Positions 8,195 to 17,250 of a DNA stretch of 64,000 nt are shown piece by piece (position 1 is the first letter of the stretch; each line of letters starts with the position of its first letter). The translations under genes and the position numbers were made by a program. Location: the NCBI GenBank assembly GCA_965248685.1, contig CBDFKC010000002.1:944376-1008375 (forward strand), given 5' to 3'. The notes below the pieces were generated by a model, which saw only the letters and a program-made list of their open reading frames with translations, was not told the DNA's origin and searched no databases. Source of the stretch: VYFG01 sp965248685 (lineage in GTDB: Bacteria > Pseudomonadota > Gammaproteobacteria > Arenicellales > Poriferihabitantaceae).

Positions 8195-8698
8195 TTGTCC
8201 AATACAAAAATCCTCGCAGAGTTATTTCAAACTCTACCGCAAACCGGATCAGTTGAATGGATTGGTATTCGGCCGGGGAGGAGAGAAACGATTCAACAGT
8301 TAGATGCAATCGAAGCGACAACCAATCATGGATTGGTGGGTGACCGTTACGTGGGCACCTGCGGCAAGCGACAGGTCACTTTGATCCAGTGGGAACACCT
8401 GCCCGTCATTGCCTCGCTATTGAACATGCCCAATATCAAGCCAGAGTGTTTGCGACGTAATATTGCAGTCTCCGGGATCAATATACTGGCATTAAAAGAC
8501 AAGCAGTTTCAAATAGGCAATGCCATTCTGGAGTACACTGGTCTATGCCATCCCTGCTCTTTTATGGAACAAACATTTGGAGCTGGTGGCTACAATGCGG
8601 TGCGGGGGCATGGTGGAATAACAGCCCGAGTAGTACAAACCGGAACCATTCGGCTAAGAGATAAAGTGCACTTCGAAACCAGTGCCCGAAAATTGTGA
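8195..8698 (+). CDS. MOSC domain protein
   Basis: 167 residues, TTG start at 8195 with TAGGAA about 10 bp upstream. The MOSC (molybdenum cofactor sulfurase C-terminal) fold shows in GLVGDRYVG, QVTLIQWEHLPVI and the conserved Cys in LCHPCSFM, followed by GHGGITARV. Single-domain MOSC proteins are thought to carry sulfur or bind Moco; the target here is unknown. Its stop overlaps the GTG of the next gene (GTGA), so translation is probably coupled. Confidence 0.85.
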   Translation: MSNTKILAELFQTLPQTGSVEWIGIRPGRRETIQQLDAIEATTNHGLVGDRYVGTCGKRQVTLIQWEHLPVIASLLNMPNIKPECLRRNIAVSGINILALKDKQFQIGNAILEYTGLCHPCSFMEQTFGAGGYNAVRGHGGITARVVQTGTIRLRDKVHFETSARKL

Positions 8699-9621
8699 AG
8701 GCTGTCGGAATCGGGCAGGATCGCCCTACCCTGGGAATCATGCTGATGGTCGTCGGAGTCGGAATATTTGCGCTGATGGATGCAGTCGTAAAATGGCTCA
8801 CTACGGATTTTTCCATCACCCAGATAGTGGCTATGAGAAGTTGGTTCGGACTACCAATACTCCTTTTGTTGGTCCATATGGACGGAGGAATCTCAGCCCT
8901 TAAAACCAAACGACCCGGAGCGCATTTTTTCCGCTATATCCTGGTTGTAGTGATGAGTTTTAGCTTTTTCTGGGTCTTGTCCCAGATGAAGCTCGCTGAT
9001 GCGATTGCGATCACTTTCGCATCGCCCATTCTTACCGCAGTCATATCGGTCATATTCCTCAAAGAAGCAGTTGGCCTGCACCGATGGAGCGCTATACTGG
9101 TCGGATTTATTGGTGTATTGATCATGCTGCGGCCCGGCTCGGGTGTGTTTCAATGGGCCGCTCTGGTCGCTCTAGGCAGCGCTCTGGTTTACGCCATCTT
9201 GATGACCAACACTCGGGCTTTAAAATCTACTGAGTCAAGGGAGTCGCTGATGTTCTATCCACAATTCGGTTTGGCAATATCTGGAATATTTTTCGCCCCC
9301 CTGTTTTGGCAAACGCCCAGTCTAAAAGAATTGGGATTATTTGCCATTGCCGGAGTCCTGGGTAGTTTTGGTATCCTCTGCCTGACCAATGCATTTCGCC
9401 TGGCGCCGGTGGCCACTGTCTCGCCTTTCGAATATACCGCCCTCATTTGGGGAACACTGTTAGGCTATCTACTGTGGCAGGAGTTACCGGATAAGCTTAC
9501 TCTATTAGGGGCCGCCATCGTCATTGCCAGCGGTCTCTATATTCTCTATCGCGAAACCTTGAAGGGCGGCATAGTGGTCCCAAAAACTTCTGGAATGATC
9601 CCCGATGATATTGGCAAATGA
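8695..9621 (+). CDS. EamA/DMT family transporter
   Basis: 308 residues, about ten transmembrane helices in two EamA repeats (first near 15-145, second near 160-290). GTG start at 8695 overlaps the MOSC stop; the stop overlaps the next ATG (ATGA). Members are inner-membrane exporters or importers of amino acids and related metabolites. Its position between MOSC and aminotransferase genes suggests transport of the pathway's amino acid or product. Confidence 0.85.
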   Translation: MKAVGIGQDRPTLGIMLMVVGVGIFALMDAVVKWLTTDFSITQIVAMRSWFGLPILLLLVHMDGGISALKTKRPGAHFFRYILVVVMSFSFFWVLSQMKLADAIAITFASPILTAVISVIFLKEAVGLHRWSAILVGFIGVLIMLRPGSGVFQWAALVALGSALVYAILMTNTRALKSTESRESLMFYPQFGLAISGIFFAPLFWQTPSLKELGLFAIAGVLGSFGILCLTNAFRLAPVATVSPFEYTALIWGTLLGYLLWQELPDKLTLLGAAIVIASGLYILYRETLKGGIVVPKTSGMIPDDIGK

Positions 9622-10838
9622 ACAAACAAGTATCTAATTTAACCCGGTCCCGTCCTGGATTCGCCCGATGGCTTGGAGAAACCAACGACGTCACCCGGAT
9701 GTTTCTCGCCGCCGGCCAGATTCCGGGATTGATCAATCTGGCAGGAGGATTGCCAGAACCATCAGTCTATCCAGTCTCGGCCCTGGCAAAAATAGCCGAA
9801 CAGGTGACGTCAAATTACCCTGAAGACGCGCTGAACTACAGTCCCATCGAAGGCTTACCCGGACTTCGCGATCTCCTCGCTGCACGCTTCAGCACAGATG
9901 ATTTGCAGCTGACCAGGGAAAATGTCCTGATTACCACCGGCGGAATGCAAGGTCTGGATCTGATAGGTAAAGTATTGTTGGACCAGGATGGGCTGGTAGC
10001 GTGCCAATCACCGGCTTATCTTGGCGCATTGGATGCCTGGCGTCCCCGGTCACCACGGTACCGTCCCTTGTTTCTGGAACGTGATAACTTCCATGCAGTA
10101 GACGGATTGAGTGGAGCACAATTCGCTTATACCGTACCAAACTTTTCCAATCCCACGGGCAAACTGATCGATACCGCGACACGTCAATCCCTGGTTGAAG
10201 CCGCTGACCTGACCAGAACCTGGCTGGTGGAAGATGATCCCTATGGGACCCTGTACTATGACGACAAACCATTGCCAAGAATGCTTTCCCTTTTGGGAGG
10301 ACTTAAACCTGGTCCTTATACTGGACCAGTTATCTATTTGGGAACGTTGTCGAAAGAACTGGCACCCGGCTTAAGGGTCGGCTGGGCGATCGCCTCTCCT
10401 GAAATGATTGAGGCATTAACCATTGCCAAGCAAGGTTCGGATATGTGCACCAGTGGCCTGACCCAATGCATCGCCACAGACGCATTGAAAATGGGTTTGG
10501 ATCGGAAAATTCTACCGAATATTCTTGATATCTATCGAACCCGTCGTGATGCACTATGTACCGCACTGGAGGAATATCTTTCTCCCTGGTTCGAATGGGA
10601 ATTTCCAGTAGGGGGTATGTTTGTCTGGATCGTCGCAAAAAATCCAGCTCTTAATACTGATTTGTTGCTAGAAGAGGCAATGAAAGCCAAAGTTTGTATT
10701 AGCCCCAGTAGCGTCTTTGACCCGGAAGGCCAATACCGCAGGGCCGTACGAATTAATTTTACCCGCAATTCCCCAACCCTGCTAACCGAAGGTATTCGCC
10801 GACTGGGCATTGCAGCCGAAGCATTATCTACCCGTTAA
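9618..10838 (+). CDS. PLP-dependent fold-type I aminotransferase (2-aminoadipate aminotransferase-like)
   Basis: 406 residues, resembling LysN/ARO8-type aminotransferases or the C-terminal half of MocR regulators without the HTH. Signatures: NLAGGLPEPSVYPV near the start, ITTGGMQGLDL (PLP phosphate contacts), FSNPTG at 176-181, EDDPYG, and the Schiff-base lysine K246 in LGTLSKELAPGLRVGW. The C-terminal arginine for the substrate carboxylate is in AVRINFTR. Substrate range is broad in this family. It overlaps the transporter gene by 4 bp and is 9 bp from the RraA gene. Confidence 0.88.
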   Translation: MNKQVSNLTRSRPGFARWLGETNDVTRMFLAAGQIPGLINLAGGLPEPSVYPVSALAKIAEQVTSNYPEDALNYSPIEGLPGLRDLLAARFSTDDLQLTRENVLITTGGMQGLDLIGKVLLDQDGLVACQSPAYLGALDAWRPRSPRYRPLFLERDNFHAVDGLSGAQFAYTVPNFSNPTGKLIDTATRQSLVEAADLTRTWLVEDDPYGTLYYDDKPLPRMLSLLGGLKPGPYTGPVIYLGTLSKELAPGLRVGWAIASPEMIEALTIAKQGSDMCTSGLTQCIATDALKMGLDRKILPNILDIYRTRRDALCTALEEYLSPWFEWEFPVGGMFVWIVAKNPALNTDLLLEEAMKAKVCISPSSVFDPEGQYRRAVRINFTRNSPTLLTEGIRRLGIAAEALSTR

Positions 10839-10847
10839 GACTAATCC

Positions 10848-11546
10848 ATGACCATCACCATTGGCACGATTTCATCAGTCGAGATTGATCCAGCATTGCT
10901 CGTTCGCTGGCACAATATCCCTGTTGCAGTAGCAATCGACTTATCAGGGCAATTACGTCAGATCAATCCGGCTATTCGACCACTATGCCCAGCGGGATCA
11001 CAACCTCGGTTATTCGGACGCGCTGTCACAGCGCAATGCGAACCACCTGATTTTGGTGCTGTGTTGTATGCAGTTGACATCGTTCAAGCAGGGGATATCC
11101 TGATAATCGCAGCAGGGGGAGATTCGAACAACGCAATGATTGGAGAAGTTTTGGGGGGACACCTACGGGCCAAAGGTTGCGCCGGGGTGGTTTGTGATGG
11201 TGCTATTCGTGATGTAGCGACTCTGGCGAGCTGGGATAACTTTCCGGTTTACTGTCGGGCAATAACCCCAAAGGGCCCGATTGGCCTGGAAAAAGGAGCG
11301 GTCAACCAGCCGGTAGTCCTGGGTGACCAAGTCATATCACCTGGAGATTTAATCATAGGTGACGACGATGGATTGATCGCATTGTCTGCCGAAGATACTG
11401 CGACCTGGATTAAAGCAGCAGAAGACAGACTGGTTGCCGAAGACGGCTGGGTACGCCGGTTAAAAAATGGAGAAACCATGGGTTCTCTGTTTTCACTACC
11501 TCCAGGAATTACCTTGCCTGGTAACAACAATTCCCAGGACCGATGA
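10848..11546 (+). CDS. RraA-like family protein (HMG/oxaloacetate aldolase-like)
   Basis: 232 residues. The GEVLGGHLRAKGCAGVV motif and the following DGAIRD with its R-D pair are the metal/oxo-acid site shared by 4-hydroxy-4-methyl-2-oxoglutarate aldolases and RraA. In a catabolic operon, an aldolase or decarboxylase of a 2-oxo-acid is more likely than RNase E inhibition. It follows the aminotransferase by 9 bp, so it may act on the oxo-acid made there. It is slightly longer than RraA proper (about 160 residues), as in the aldolase-type members. Confidence 0.82.
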   Translation: MTITIGTISSVEIDPALLVRWHNIPVAVAIDLSGQLRQINPAIRPLCPAGSQPRLFGRAVTAQCEPPDFGAVLYAVDIVQAGDILIIAAGGDSNNAMIGEVLGGHLRAKGCAGVVCDGAIRDVATLASWDNFPVYCRAITPKGPIGLEKGAVNQPVVLGDQVISPGDLIIGDDDGLIALSAEDTATWIKAAEDRLVAEDGWVRRLKNGETMGSLFSLPPGITLPGNNNSQDR

Positions 11547-11630
11547 CAATCCGTGGGTATACAAATTTACCTCACGCTAAATCCCATCAGCGATAGCTCA
11601 GCGATCGATATCCTGTAAAGCCTCATTGGC

Positions 11631-12713
11631 TTAATGACTTAATGGTTTATCCATCTCGCCTCCCCAAATATCCCCTACGGTAAATCCATTCGGGAAAGGA
11701 TCGTCGGGATCGACCACATATTGTGCCATTCCGGTAACCCAGGCTTGGCCACGAATGCTTGGAATCACCGCGGTTGTGTCGCCCACTTTTGTCTCGCGCA
11801 ATAGAGTACCCGTAAAAATCGTTCCCAGAATTCCTTCATGATGAAACTTCTCCTGCAAACCGAGTTCACCTTTTGCATGTAACACCGCCATCCTGGCGCA
11901 AGTACCGGTTCCACAGGGAGAACGGTCGAGTACACCGGTCCATGTTGCCGGACGATCCCACTGCAGCTGTCCGGTAGAAACTACCACAGCATTTTTTGCC
12001 GTTGCGCCTTCGGCTTTGGGTTGTCCCGTCATAACGCATATGGTGACACCACTGATATTGGGATTCTTCGGGTGAACACAGGGCAGCTGTTCTCTAGCTG
12101 CGGTTTTAATCATCTCCCCTGCCCTGACAATTTCGCCAGCGCGATCCGGCACTAACTTTATGCCGAGTTTTTCCGCATCAGCAATAACGTAAAACATTCC
12201 ACCCCAGGCTACGTCGACCGATACTGGCCCAAATTCAGGCACCTCGATGACTTTATCCAGGTGAACCGCAAAAGCCGGTAAGTTTTCAAACGTAACGCTT
12301 TTGACCTTGCCATCGAGCACCTCCGCATCCACTGTAACCAGACCTGCAGGCGCTTCCAGAGTCAATCGGGTAAGCGGTTCCTTTGCCTCGACCATGCCAG
12401 TTTCGATTAATGCCGTTGTTACACAAATTATATTGCTCCCCGACATTGCCGGATATTCAACCTGCTCCATAATAATAAAACCGGCGTCAGCAGCGGGGTT
12501 CGAAGACGACAGGACAAGGTTACAATTCGCCGCGGGATATCCTCGAGGTTCACGCAGCATGCGCTTTCTCAAATCATCCGCTTCAGTTTCGAAGTAGCGC
12601 ATCTTGTCAAACATGGTTTCTCCCGGGACATCCAATACCCCGCCAACAATAACCCGACCAGGTTCACCACAAGCATGCAAGTCAATTGCATGAATTATTC
12701 GAGATATTTTCAT
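11631..12713 (-). CDS. Proline racemase family enzyme (hydroxyproline epimerase/dehydratase-like), Ser/Cys active site
   Basis: 360 residues of the proline racemase / 4-hydroxyproline 2-epimerase / trans-3-hydroxyproline dehydratase superfamily. The second active-site motif is intact (DRSPCGTGT, C267). The first, normally M-C-G-H, reads PAMSGSN: S91 replaces the catalytic Cys and the neighbouring His is also Ser. Racemases use a Cys pair and dehydratases lose the second one; a Ser/Cys enzyme may be a mixed-activity epimerase/dehydratase or act on another hydroxylated proline. It is convergent with the RraA operon and may feed from the betaine cluster at 37-43 kb. Confidence 0.85.
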   Translation of the reverse strand: MKISRIIHAIDLHACGEPGRVIVGGVLDVPGETMFDKMRYFETEADDLRKRMLREPRGYPAANCNLVLSSSNPAADAGFIIMEQVEYPAMSGSNIICVTTALIETGMVEAKEPLTRLTLEAPAGLVTVDAEVLDGKVKSVTFENLPAFAVHLDKVIEVPEFGPVSVDVAWGGMFYVIADAEKLGIKLVPDRAGEIVRAGEMIKTAAREQLPCVHPKNPNISGVTICVMTGQPKAEGATAKNAVVVSTGQLQWDRPATWTGVLDRSPCGTGTCARMAVLHAKGELGLQEKFHHEGILGTIFTGTLLRETKVGDTTAVIPSIRGQAWVTGMAQYVVDPDDPFPNGFTVGDIWGGEMDKPLSH

Positions 12714-12842
12714 ATGGATACTTCTTAAGTCAGAAAGAGTTGCGGGAGAATAGTTTGGTCTATACCTATTAACATAACATTCGAATGATATTATGGAAAT
12801 TCGCCTCGAACGATATTGAATGCTCGCTTAATCGGACACGAA

Positions 12843-13244
12843 TTATCCGGAGATTCTTGCTTCAGAATCGTCCCGAGTCACCCTGCTTTCCAGATAACTG
12901 ATGATCTCCTTTGATTCATACATCCATCGTACCTGCTCTTCATTTTCGATCCGAAGGCAAGGAACTTTAATTCGGCCGCCACCAGATTCAAGTTGCTTGC
13001 GATACTCCTGATTTGTGCCCACATCGCGGAGCTCCATTTTCAAATTTAGTTTGTGGAGTGCCCTTCGGGTCTTAACGCAAAACGGACAAGCGTAAAGTTG
13101 GTAAAGGGAGTGTCCGTTTATCGCTTGTTGGACATGCTCTTGTTGCGCATCTGTCCTTTGTTGCGGTTTTGGCCGAGATATCCAGTCAAACAAAACGATC
13201 AGATACCCCGCACCAATTCGAAAGGCTTTTAGAAACATAATCAA
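12843..13244 (-). CDS. Membrane-anchored glutaredoxin/GST N-terminal-like protein
   Basis: 133 residues: an N-terminal hydrophobic segment (residues 1-22) followed by a thioredoxin fold with a dithiol C53-P-F-C56 motif (YACPFCVKT) and the cis-proline region KVPCLRI. Similar proteins are annotated as glutaredoxins or GST N-terminal domains. The segment would tether the domain to the inner membrane. Monocistronic. Confidence 0.8.
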   Translation of the reverse strand: MIMFLKAFRIGAGYLIVLFDWISRPKPQQRTDAQQEHVQQAINGHSLYQLYACPFCVKTRRALHKLNLKMELRDVGTNQEYRKQLESGGGRIKVPCLRIENEEQVRWMYESKEIISYLESRVTRDDSEARISG

Positions 13245-13446
13245 TGATAAATTAGAAACACCGACAAAAGATTTATTAAATCTCAGTCGGATAAATTAGG
13301 TGCGGCGGATTCTACTTATTTTTGTTACACAAATCATTATTTCTGCTTAGGATCAGTCAGTTTTAATTCCAAATTACGCAATAGTACGAAACGACAATCT
13401 TCGCGCTCTGGCAAAACTGACTGATCACAGGTCATGCAGTGGTACC

Positions 13447-14136
13447 CTAACTATAAAGCTCAGGAACACCTAGTCTGGAATGAATCGAGTTACATATTTG
13501 GTGAGAAATGTTTAAGCCTTTCGCCAGCTTATCCAAATATTTAGCTTCTGCCTGGGAATCCAAATTAATAGCCAACACCGACATCATATACGCCTGCTGT
13601 TCCATCCCGGATGGCACACTTCGCACAACACGATCGACGTCTACAGGTGCGTCCAGCTCAGCTCGAATAAACTCCGAATCTTCTGCAGAAAGGTCGCTCA
13701 AATGTTTGGTGATATTAGCTTGCTCTTCGGCGTCAATATTGCCATCAGACCTGGCCGCCGACAGCATTGCACGAAGCATGACTCTAGCCTGGTCTTCTTG
13801 ATCTCGAGTGGGTTGAGCCATCACCTCGCCGTTGATCGCCTGGTTTAGCATACCGCCGATTCCTCCAGTCGCTTGCGCATTACCCCCTAATGAATCCAGC
13901 ACACCTCCCAAACCACCACTCTGTCCTTTCCTGCCACCTAAAAGATCTCCAATATCTGAAACACCGCCGACGCCCGCATGACTACTTTTGCTACCGCCAC
14001 CGGTTAAGCCTCCCAGCAAACCGCCTAATCCACCGCCACTGCCTCCACCGCCGCCAGCACCTTTAATCATCTTTCCCACGCCCTTTGCGACGATTACGCC
14101 CATAGCGATTTTCCCCAACGTTCCTATTAAACTCAT
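13447..14136 (-). CDS. DUF533 (YebE/TerB-like) protein
   Basis: 229 residues. An N-terminal helix (MSLIGTLGKIAMGVIVAKGVG) and a long glycine/serine-rich linker (about 25-100) precede an all-helical TerB-like domain. The domain has ARSDGNIDAEEQANI, an EF-hand-like acidic stretch, and a C-terminal YLDKLAKGLNIS segment. This is the layout of YebE-type DUF533 proteins, thought to be inner-membrane-associated; no activity is established. Confidence 0.85.
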   Translation of the reverse strand: MSLIGTLGKIAMGVIVAKGVGKMIKGAGGGGGSGGGLGGLLGGLTGGGSKSSHAGVGGVSDIGDLLGGRKGQSGGLGGVLDSLGGNAQATGGIGGMLNQAINGEVMAQPTRDQEDQARVMLRAMLSAARSDGNIDAEEQANITKHLSDLSAEDSEFIRAELDAPVDVDRVVRSVPSGMEQQAYMMSVLAINLDSQAEAKYLDKLAKGLNISHQICNSIHSRLGVPELYS

Positions 14137-14350
14137 TGTATTCCTCTATATTTCAATAAATTAAAAAGTAATCTTATCATTTTGACAGAGCAGAGAAACA
14201 GAAATAATAGCCAACAGATTAAACAAACTTGGATTTCGAGATACTAGGATTATATTGAAAAATATCTATTATTCAATTAGTTAGCGTAACCTAAATATGC
14301 ATACAATAATTACAGTAAAATTAAATCAGCCAATAACTCGAGGACACAAA

Positions 14351-14794
14351 ATGGAAACCACCAGATCTGCAAGTATTCTTACAACGCGATTGGTTGCTTT
14401 AATGTTTATTATGAGCGTCACCCTCGGCCAGGGCGTCGCGTCTGCCAGCAGTGATGCCCACAGTAAATTCGGAAATGTTACAGCGGCAGAACTCGCAACG
14501 TTGGCTGAAAGCGGCAACGCCACAATTTTAGATGCCAATTCAGATTGGTTTCGTAAACAAAATGGGGTTATACCCGGCGCGAAGTTACTCACAAGTTACA
14601 GCAAGTATGATATCAATGCTGAACTACCCGAATCCAAAGATGCAAAGCTAATTTTCTATTGCTCAAACACCTATTGCACTGCGGCGCCCCGTGCAGCCCA
14701 GATTGCCAAAGGTGCTGGATATACGGATGTTAATGTATTGCCCACAGGTTTGATGGGTTGGATAGAAGCAGGATTTGAAGTGGAGAAACTTTGA
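14351..14794 (+). CDS. Exported rhodanese-like protein
   Basis: 147 residues from ATG 14351, chosen over ATG 14297 because GAGGA at 14339-14343 is its ribosome binding site and the protein then starts with a Sec signal peptide (hydrophobic core LVALMFIMSVTLGQGVASAS). The single rhodanese domain has the active-site loop FYCSNTYCTAAP with C104. It probably handles sulfane sulfur or redox chemistry in the periplasm. Confidence 0.85.
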   Translation: METTRSASILTTRLVALMFIMSVTLGQGVASASSDAHSKFGNVTAAELATLAESGNATILDANSDWFRKQNGVIPGAKLLTSYSKYDINAELPESKDAKLIFYCSNTYCTAAPRAAQIAKGAGYTDVNVLPTGLMGWIEAGFEVEKL

Positions 14795-15022
14795 CTGAAT
14801 CCAACACGTCAACTGTTTCCAAAGAACAATAACGGCGTCAGAATTAATTACTGGTTTCCGGGATACGAACTCGCTCGATCGCAAATCAAGACCCAAGATA
14901 ATCTGTACTAATCGTTGGATTATCACCCAGTTCTTTACCAGTGTTTTACATGGCAATTTGGCCATTTTGTACTTAACTAAGTGCCATTCTGCTCGGACAC
15001 CGATATCTGCACACCGATGTTC
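14795..15022. other. Intergenic, no feature seen
   Basis: The convergent gap between the rhodanese and the M24 gene holds no recognisable gene or strong hairpin. Confidence 0.5.
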
Positions 15023-16237
15023 TTATCCCAACAGGCTGTTTTCAAATTCGAAATCTGACAAAAGCTCGTATCCGTTGTCGGTCACCAGAATTTGCTGTTC
15101 GAGTTTGACACCTTCACACCCGTCCGGTGCTCCGACATAGCTTTCGATACAAAAGATCATGCCGGTAAGCAGTTCTCCATCATGTCCATTTTTCTCAAAC
15201 CATTGCGGGTTCATAATCAAAGGATATTCATTACATAAACCGATGCCGTGGGCAATTGCGGGTTGCTGGTTCTGATTATATGGTTGTGGTAATTGCCAGG
15301 CATCCCGGCCTATGTCGCGATAGCTTTTACCTGCTTTGAAAATCTCACAGTTACGTTGAACTTGCTCATGTGCGAGTTGATAAAGTTTGCGCTGTTCGTC
15401 AGTTGGTTTTTGTTTTCCACAAAGCCAACTTCGAGAAATATCGGCGGAATAGCCATGGGGGCCTACTAAATCAGAATCTAGGCTGATCATGTCACCGGAT
15501 TCTATTACTCTGGCACTACACTCCTGATACCAGGGGTTGGTTCGCTCTCCCGACGTAAGCAGTCTTGTTTCTATCCATTCGCCGCCATGCTCGATATTAC
15601 ATTGATGAAGTATTGACCAGATTTGCTGCTCGGTTTTGCCGGGTTCGCTGGCAAGTTGCATTTCCTGGATACCAAGCTGGCAGACCTTAACCGCATCTCG
15701 GATGGCGAGAATTTCTTCGTCAGATTTTATCAGCCTTGCCATATGAGCTACTTCCTGCCCTTCAACAATTTCATAACCACCGTCCTCAAGTAAGTGGGTT
15801 CCAATGGGGTCAAGTTTGTCAATGGCAATTCGCTTGTTCCCAGGGGAGTGTAGAATCATCAGGTCGTTGAGTTCGTCAAACCAAAGTTTCGCGTGCTCGT
15901 GATTTCGAGATCCGGAATTAAAGTGATACCAGGAGCGTGCGCCTCGCACCTCATCAACCACAGTCGAATTCTGACTAAGGTGTTCACAGTGATTAAAGTC
16001 AAACAAGATGGCCGGACCTTCTACTGCAACAAAAACGTACCGGCAAGGATTGTGCAGGCTATAAACCTGCATGTTGGGAACACCAGTAGCATACCGAATA
16101 TTAATAGGGTCATAGAACAATCCTGCCGCACAATCAAAACGTCGTAGTTGTTCGCGTAGGCGACTCATCCGACCATGTTCAAGGGATTTTTGAAAATGGC
16201 TACTTGATGTTTGTGGATTCAGGATCTGAGTGCTCAT
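15023..16237 (-). CDS. M24-family DddP-like metalloenzyme
   Basis: 404 residues of the pita-bread (M24 creatinase/aminopeptidase) fold. The sequence follows DMSP lyase DddP closely in signature stretches (DPINIRYAT, GGEWIETRLLTSG-RTNPW-QEC). All six expected metal ligands are present: D254, D256, D266, H330, E365, E380. Two positions that I recall as catalytic in DddP differ: the Asp six residues after the metal His is N336 and the Tyr five before it is Q325. So it is probably a hydrolase or lyase on a related betaine/amino compound rather than a proven DMSP lyase. Last gene of the ABC-transporter operon; its ATG overlaps the oxygenase stop (TAATG). Confidence 0.8.
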   Translation of the reverse strand: MSTQILNPQTSSSHFQKSLEHGRMSRLREQLRRFDCAAGLFYDPINIRYATGVPNMQVYSLHNPCRYVFVAVEGPAILFDFNHCEHLSQNSTVVDEVRGARSWYHFNSGSRNHEHAKLWFDELNDLMILHSPGNKRIAIDKLDPIGTHLLEDGGYEIVEGQEVAHMARLIKSDEEILAIRDAVKVCQLGIQEMQLASEPGKTEQQIWSILHQCNIEHGGEWIETRLLTSGERTNPWYQECSARVIESGDMISLDSDLVGPHGYSADISRSWLCGKQKPTDEQRKLYQLAHEQVQRNCEIFKAGKSYRDIGRDAWQLPQPYNQNQQPAIAHGIGLCNEYPLIMNPQWFEKNGHDGELLTGMIFCIESYVGAPDGCEGVKLEQQILVTDNGYELLSDFEFENSLLG

Positions 16238-17094
16238 TAGTCTGCTAGACCGTCACTGTGGCGAATATGGTCTGCGTCTATATGCTCCTGCATAACACGA
16301 CCGTAGATTCGCATAGTTGATTCCACACTGCCAATAAAACCGGGCTCACGGGAGTAGCCAAAAATAACGGTTTGACGCTTACCTGTAGTTGAAGCAACCC
16401 GATGCATCGAAAACCGGCCTTTGAAAATCTGAATATCCCCCACTTGCAGGTCGAGTTTCTTAACAGCATTACTTCGATTCTCAAGTACCGCGCGAACAGC
16501 ATCGTAGTTTTCGTTATCTGGCTCACGAATATTGGGGCAATACTCAAAGACACCGCCATTGTCGGCTTTCTGGGTCATTAAACTAACCACAAACTCATTC
16601 GCATCAAAATGCCACCCCAACGTTGTGTTATCCGGCATTGCATTGATGGTTAATCCACGCATCGGGTCATGAAACTGGAATATTCGGTCTGCATGAAGAC
16701 AGTCGGCGATAAAATTCTGAAACAGAAGACTTTGATAAAGCTGCTGTACAGGGCTCGTTTCAGGAATTAAATCTCTAGTGACATTGCCACTGGTCGTTCT
16801 ATGCGTGTTATTTCGCGGATGCCCATCTTCATAACTGTAGTCTGGAGGCGTTCCGTAAGGGGTGTATTCTTCAGTGCTAAACAGTGCGAGCAGAGCAAGA
16901 CTTTCGGTCTCATCACGTAAAATTGTATGATAATCGGGATTGATAAACTGACCGAATCGAACACAACCATCAGCCGTGAGTTGAGCTTGCGCATCCTTCA
17001 CCAGCTCTTGATAGATATCGGATTTCGGGTTGTCGACAGGATATACGGCACAGTCCACTAGACGTTGAATAAAGCCGTTATTTTCATTTAGCAT
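16237..17094 (-). CDS. Fe(II)/2-oxoglutarate oxygenase of the BesD/ArpA-like group
   Basis: 285 residues. GWHFDANEF carries H162-x-D164, FSMHRVAS carries H231, and R240 (TGKRQTVIFGYS) should bind 2-oxoglutarate. The segment GGVFEYCPNIR also fits the BesD/HalD (amino-acid halogenase) and ArpA group. Halogenases of that group have Gly in place of the Asp, so D164 predicts hydroxylation. It lies between the permeases and the DddP-like enzyme and overlaps the latter by 1 bp, implying successive steps on the imported compound. AAGG upstream of ATG 17094 is the ribosome binding site. Confidence 0.75.
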   Translation of the reverse strand: MLNENNGFIQRLVDCAVYPVDNPKSDIYQELVKDAQAQLTADGCVRFGQFINPDYHTILRDETESLALLALFSTEEYTPYGTPPDYSYEDGHPRNNTHRTTSGNVTRDLIPETSPVQQLYQSLLFQNFIADCLHADRIFQFHDPMRGLTINAMPDNTTLGWHFDANEFVVSLMTQKADNGGVFEYCPNIREPDNENYDAVRAVLENRSNAVKKLDLQVGDIQIFKGRFSMHRVASTTGKRQTVIFGYSREPGFIGSVESTMRIYGRVMQEHIDADHIRHSDGLAD

Positions 17095-17210
17095 ACTATT
17101 CCTTGATACTGAAGGATTCAGGTCTGGAAATTTATACCACAGGTTGTGGATTTTTAATGCACGAGCTTTCGCCCTGACTTGAAATTAAGAGCAAAAAAAA
17201 GAAAAAGAAA

Positions 17211-17225
17211 AAGGGTCAGACTCGA
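17211..17225 (+). repeat. Dispersed RAYT-type motif AAGGGTCAGACTCGA
   Basis: A single copy of the motif that occurs three times in tandem at 36795-36868. It lies between the oxygenase and permease genes and follows a purine-rich tract. Confidence 0.6.
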
Positions 17226-17250
17226 AGCAAACGCATCAACTGAAACTGAG

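Noticed and set aside
16237..17094. Halogenase assignment for the BesD-like oxygenase
   Set aside because: The third iron ligand D164 is present; halogenases of this group have Gly there.
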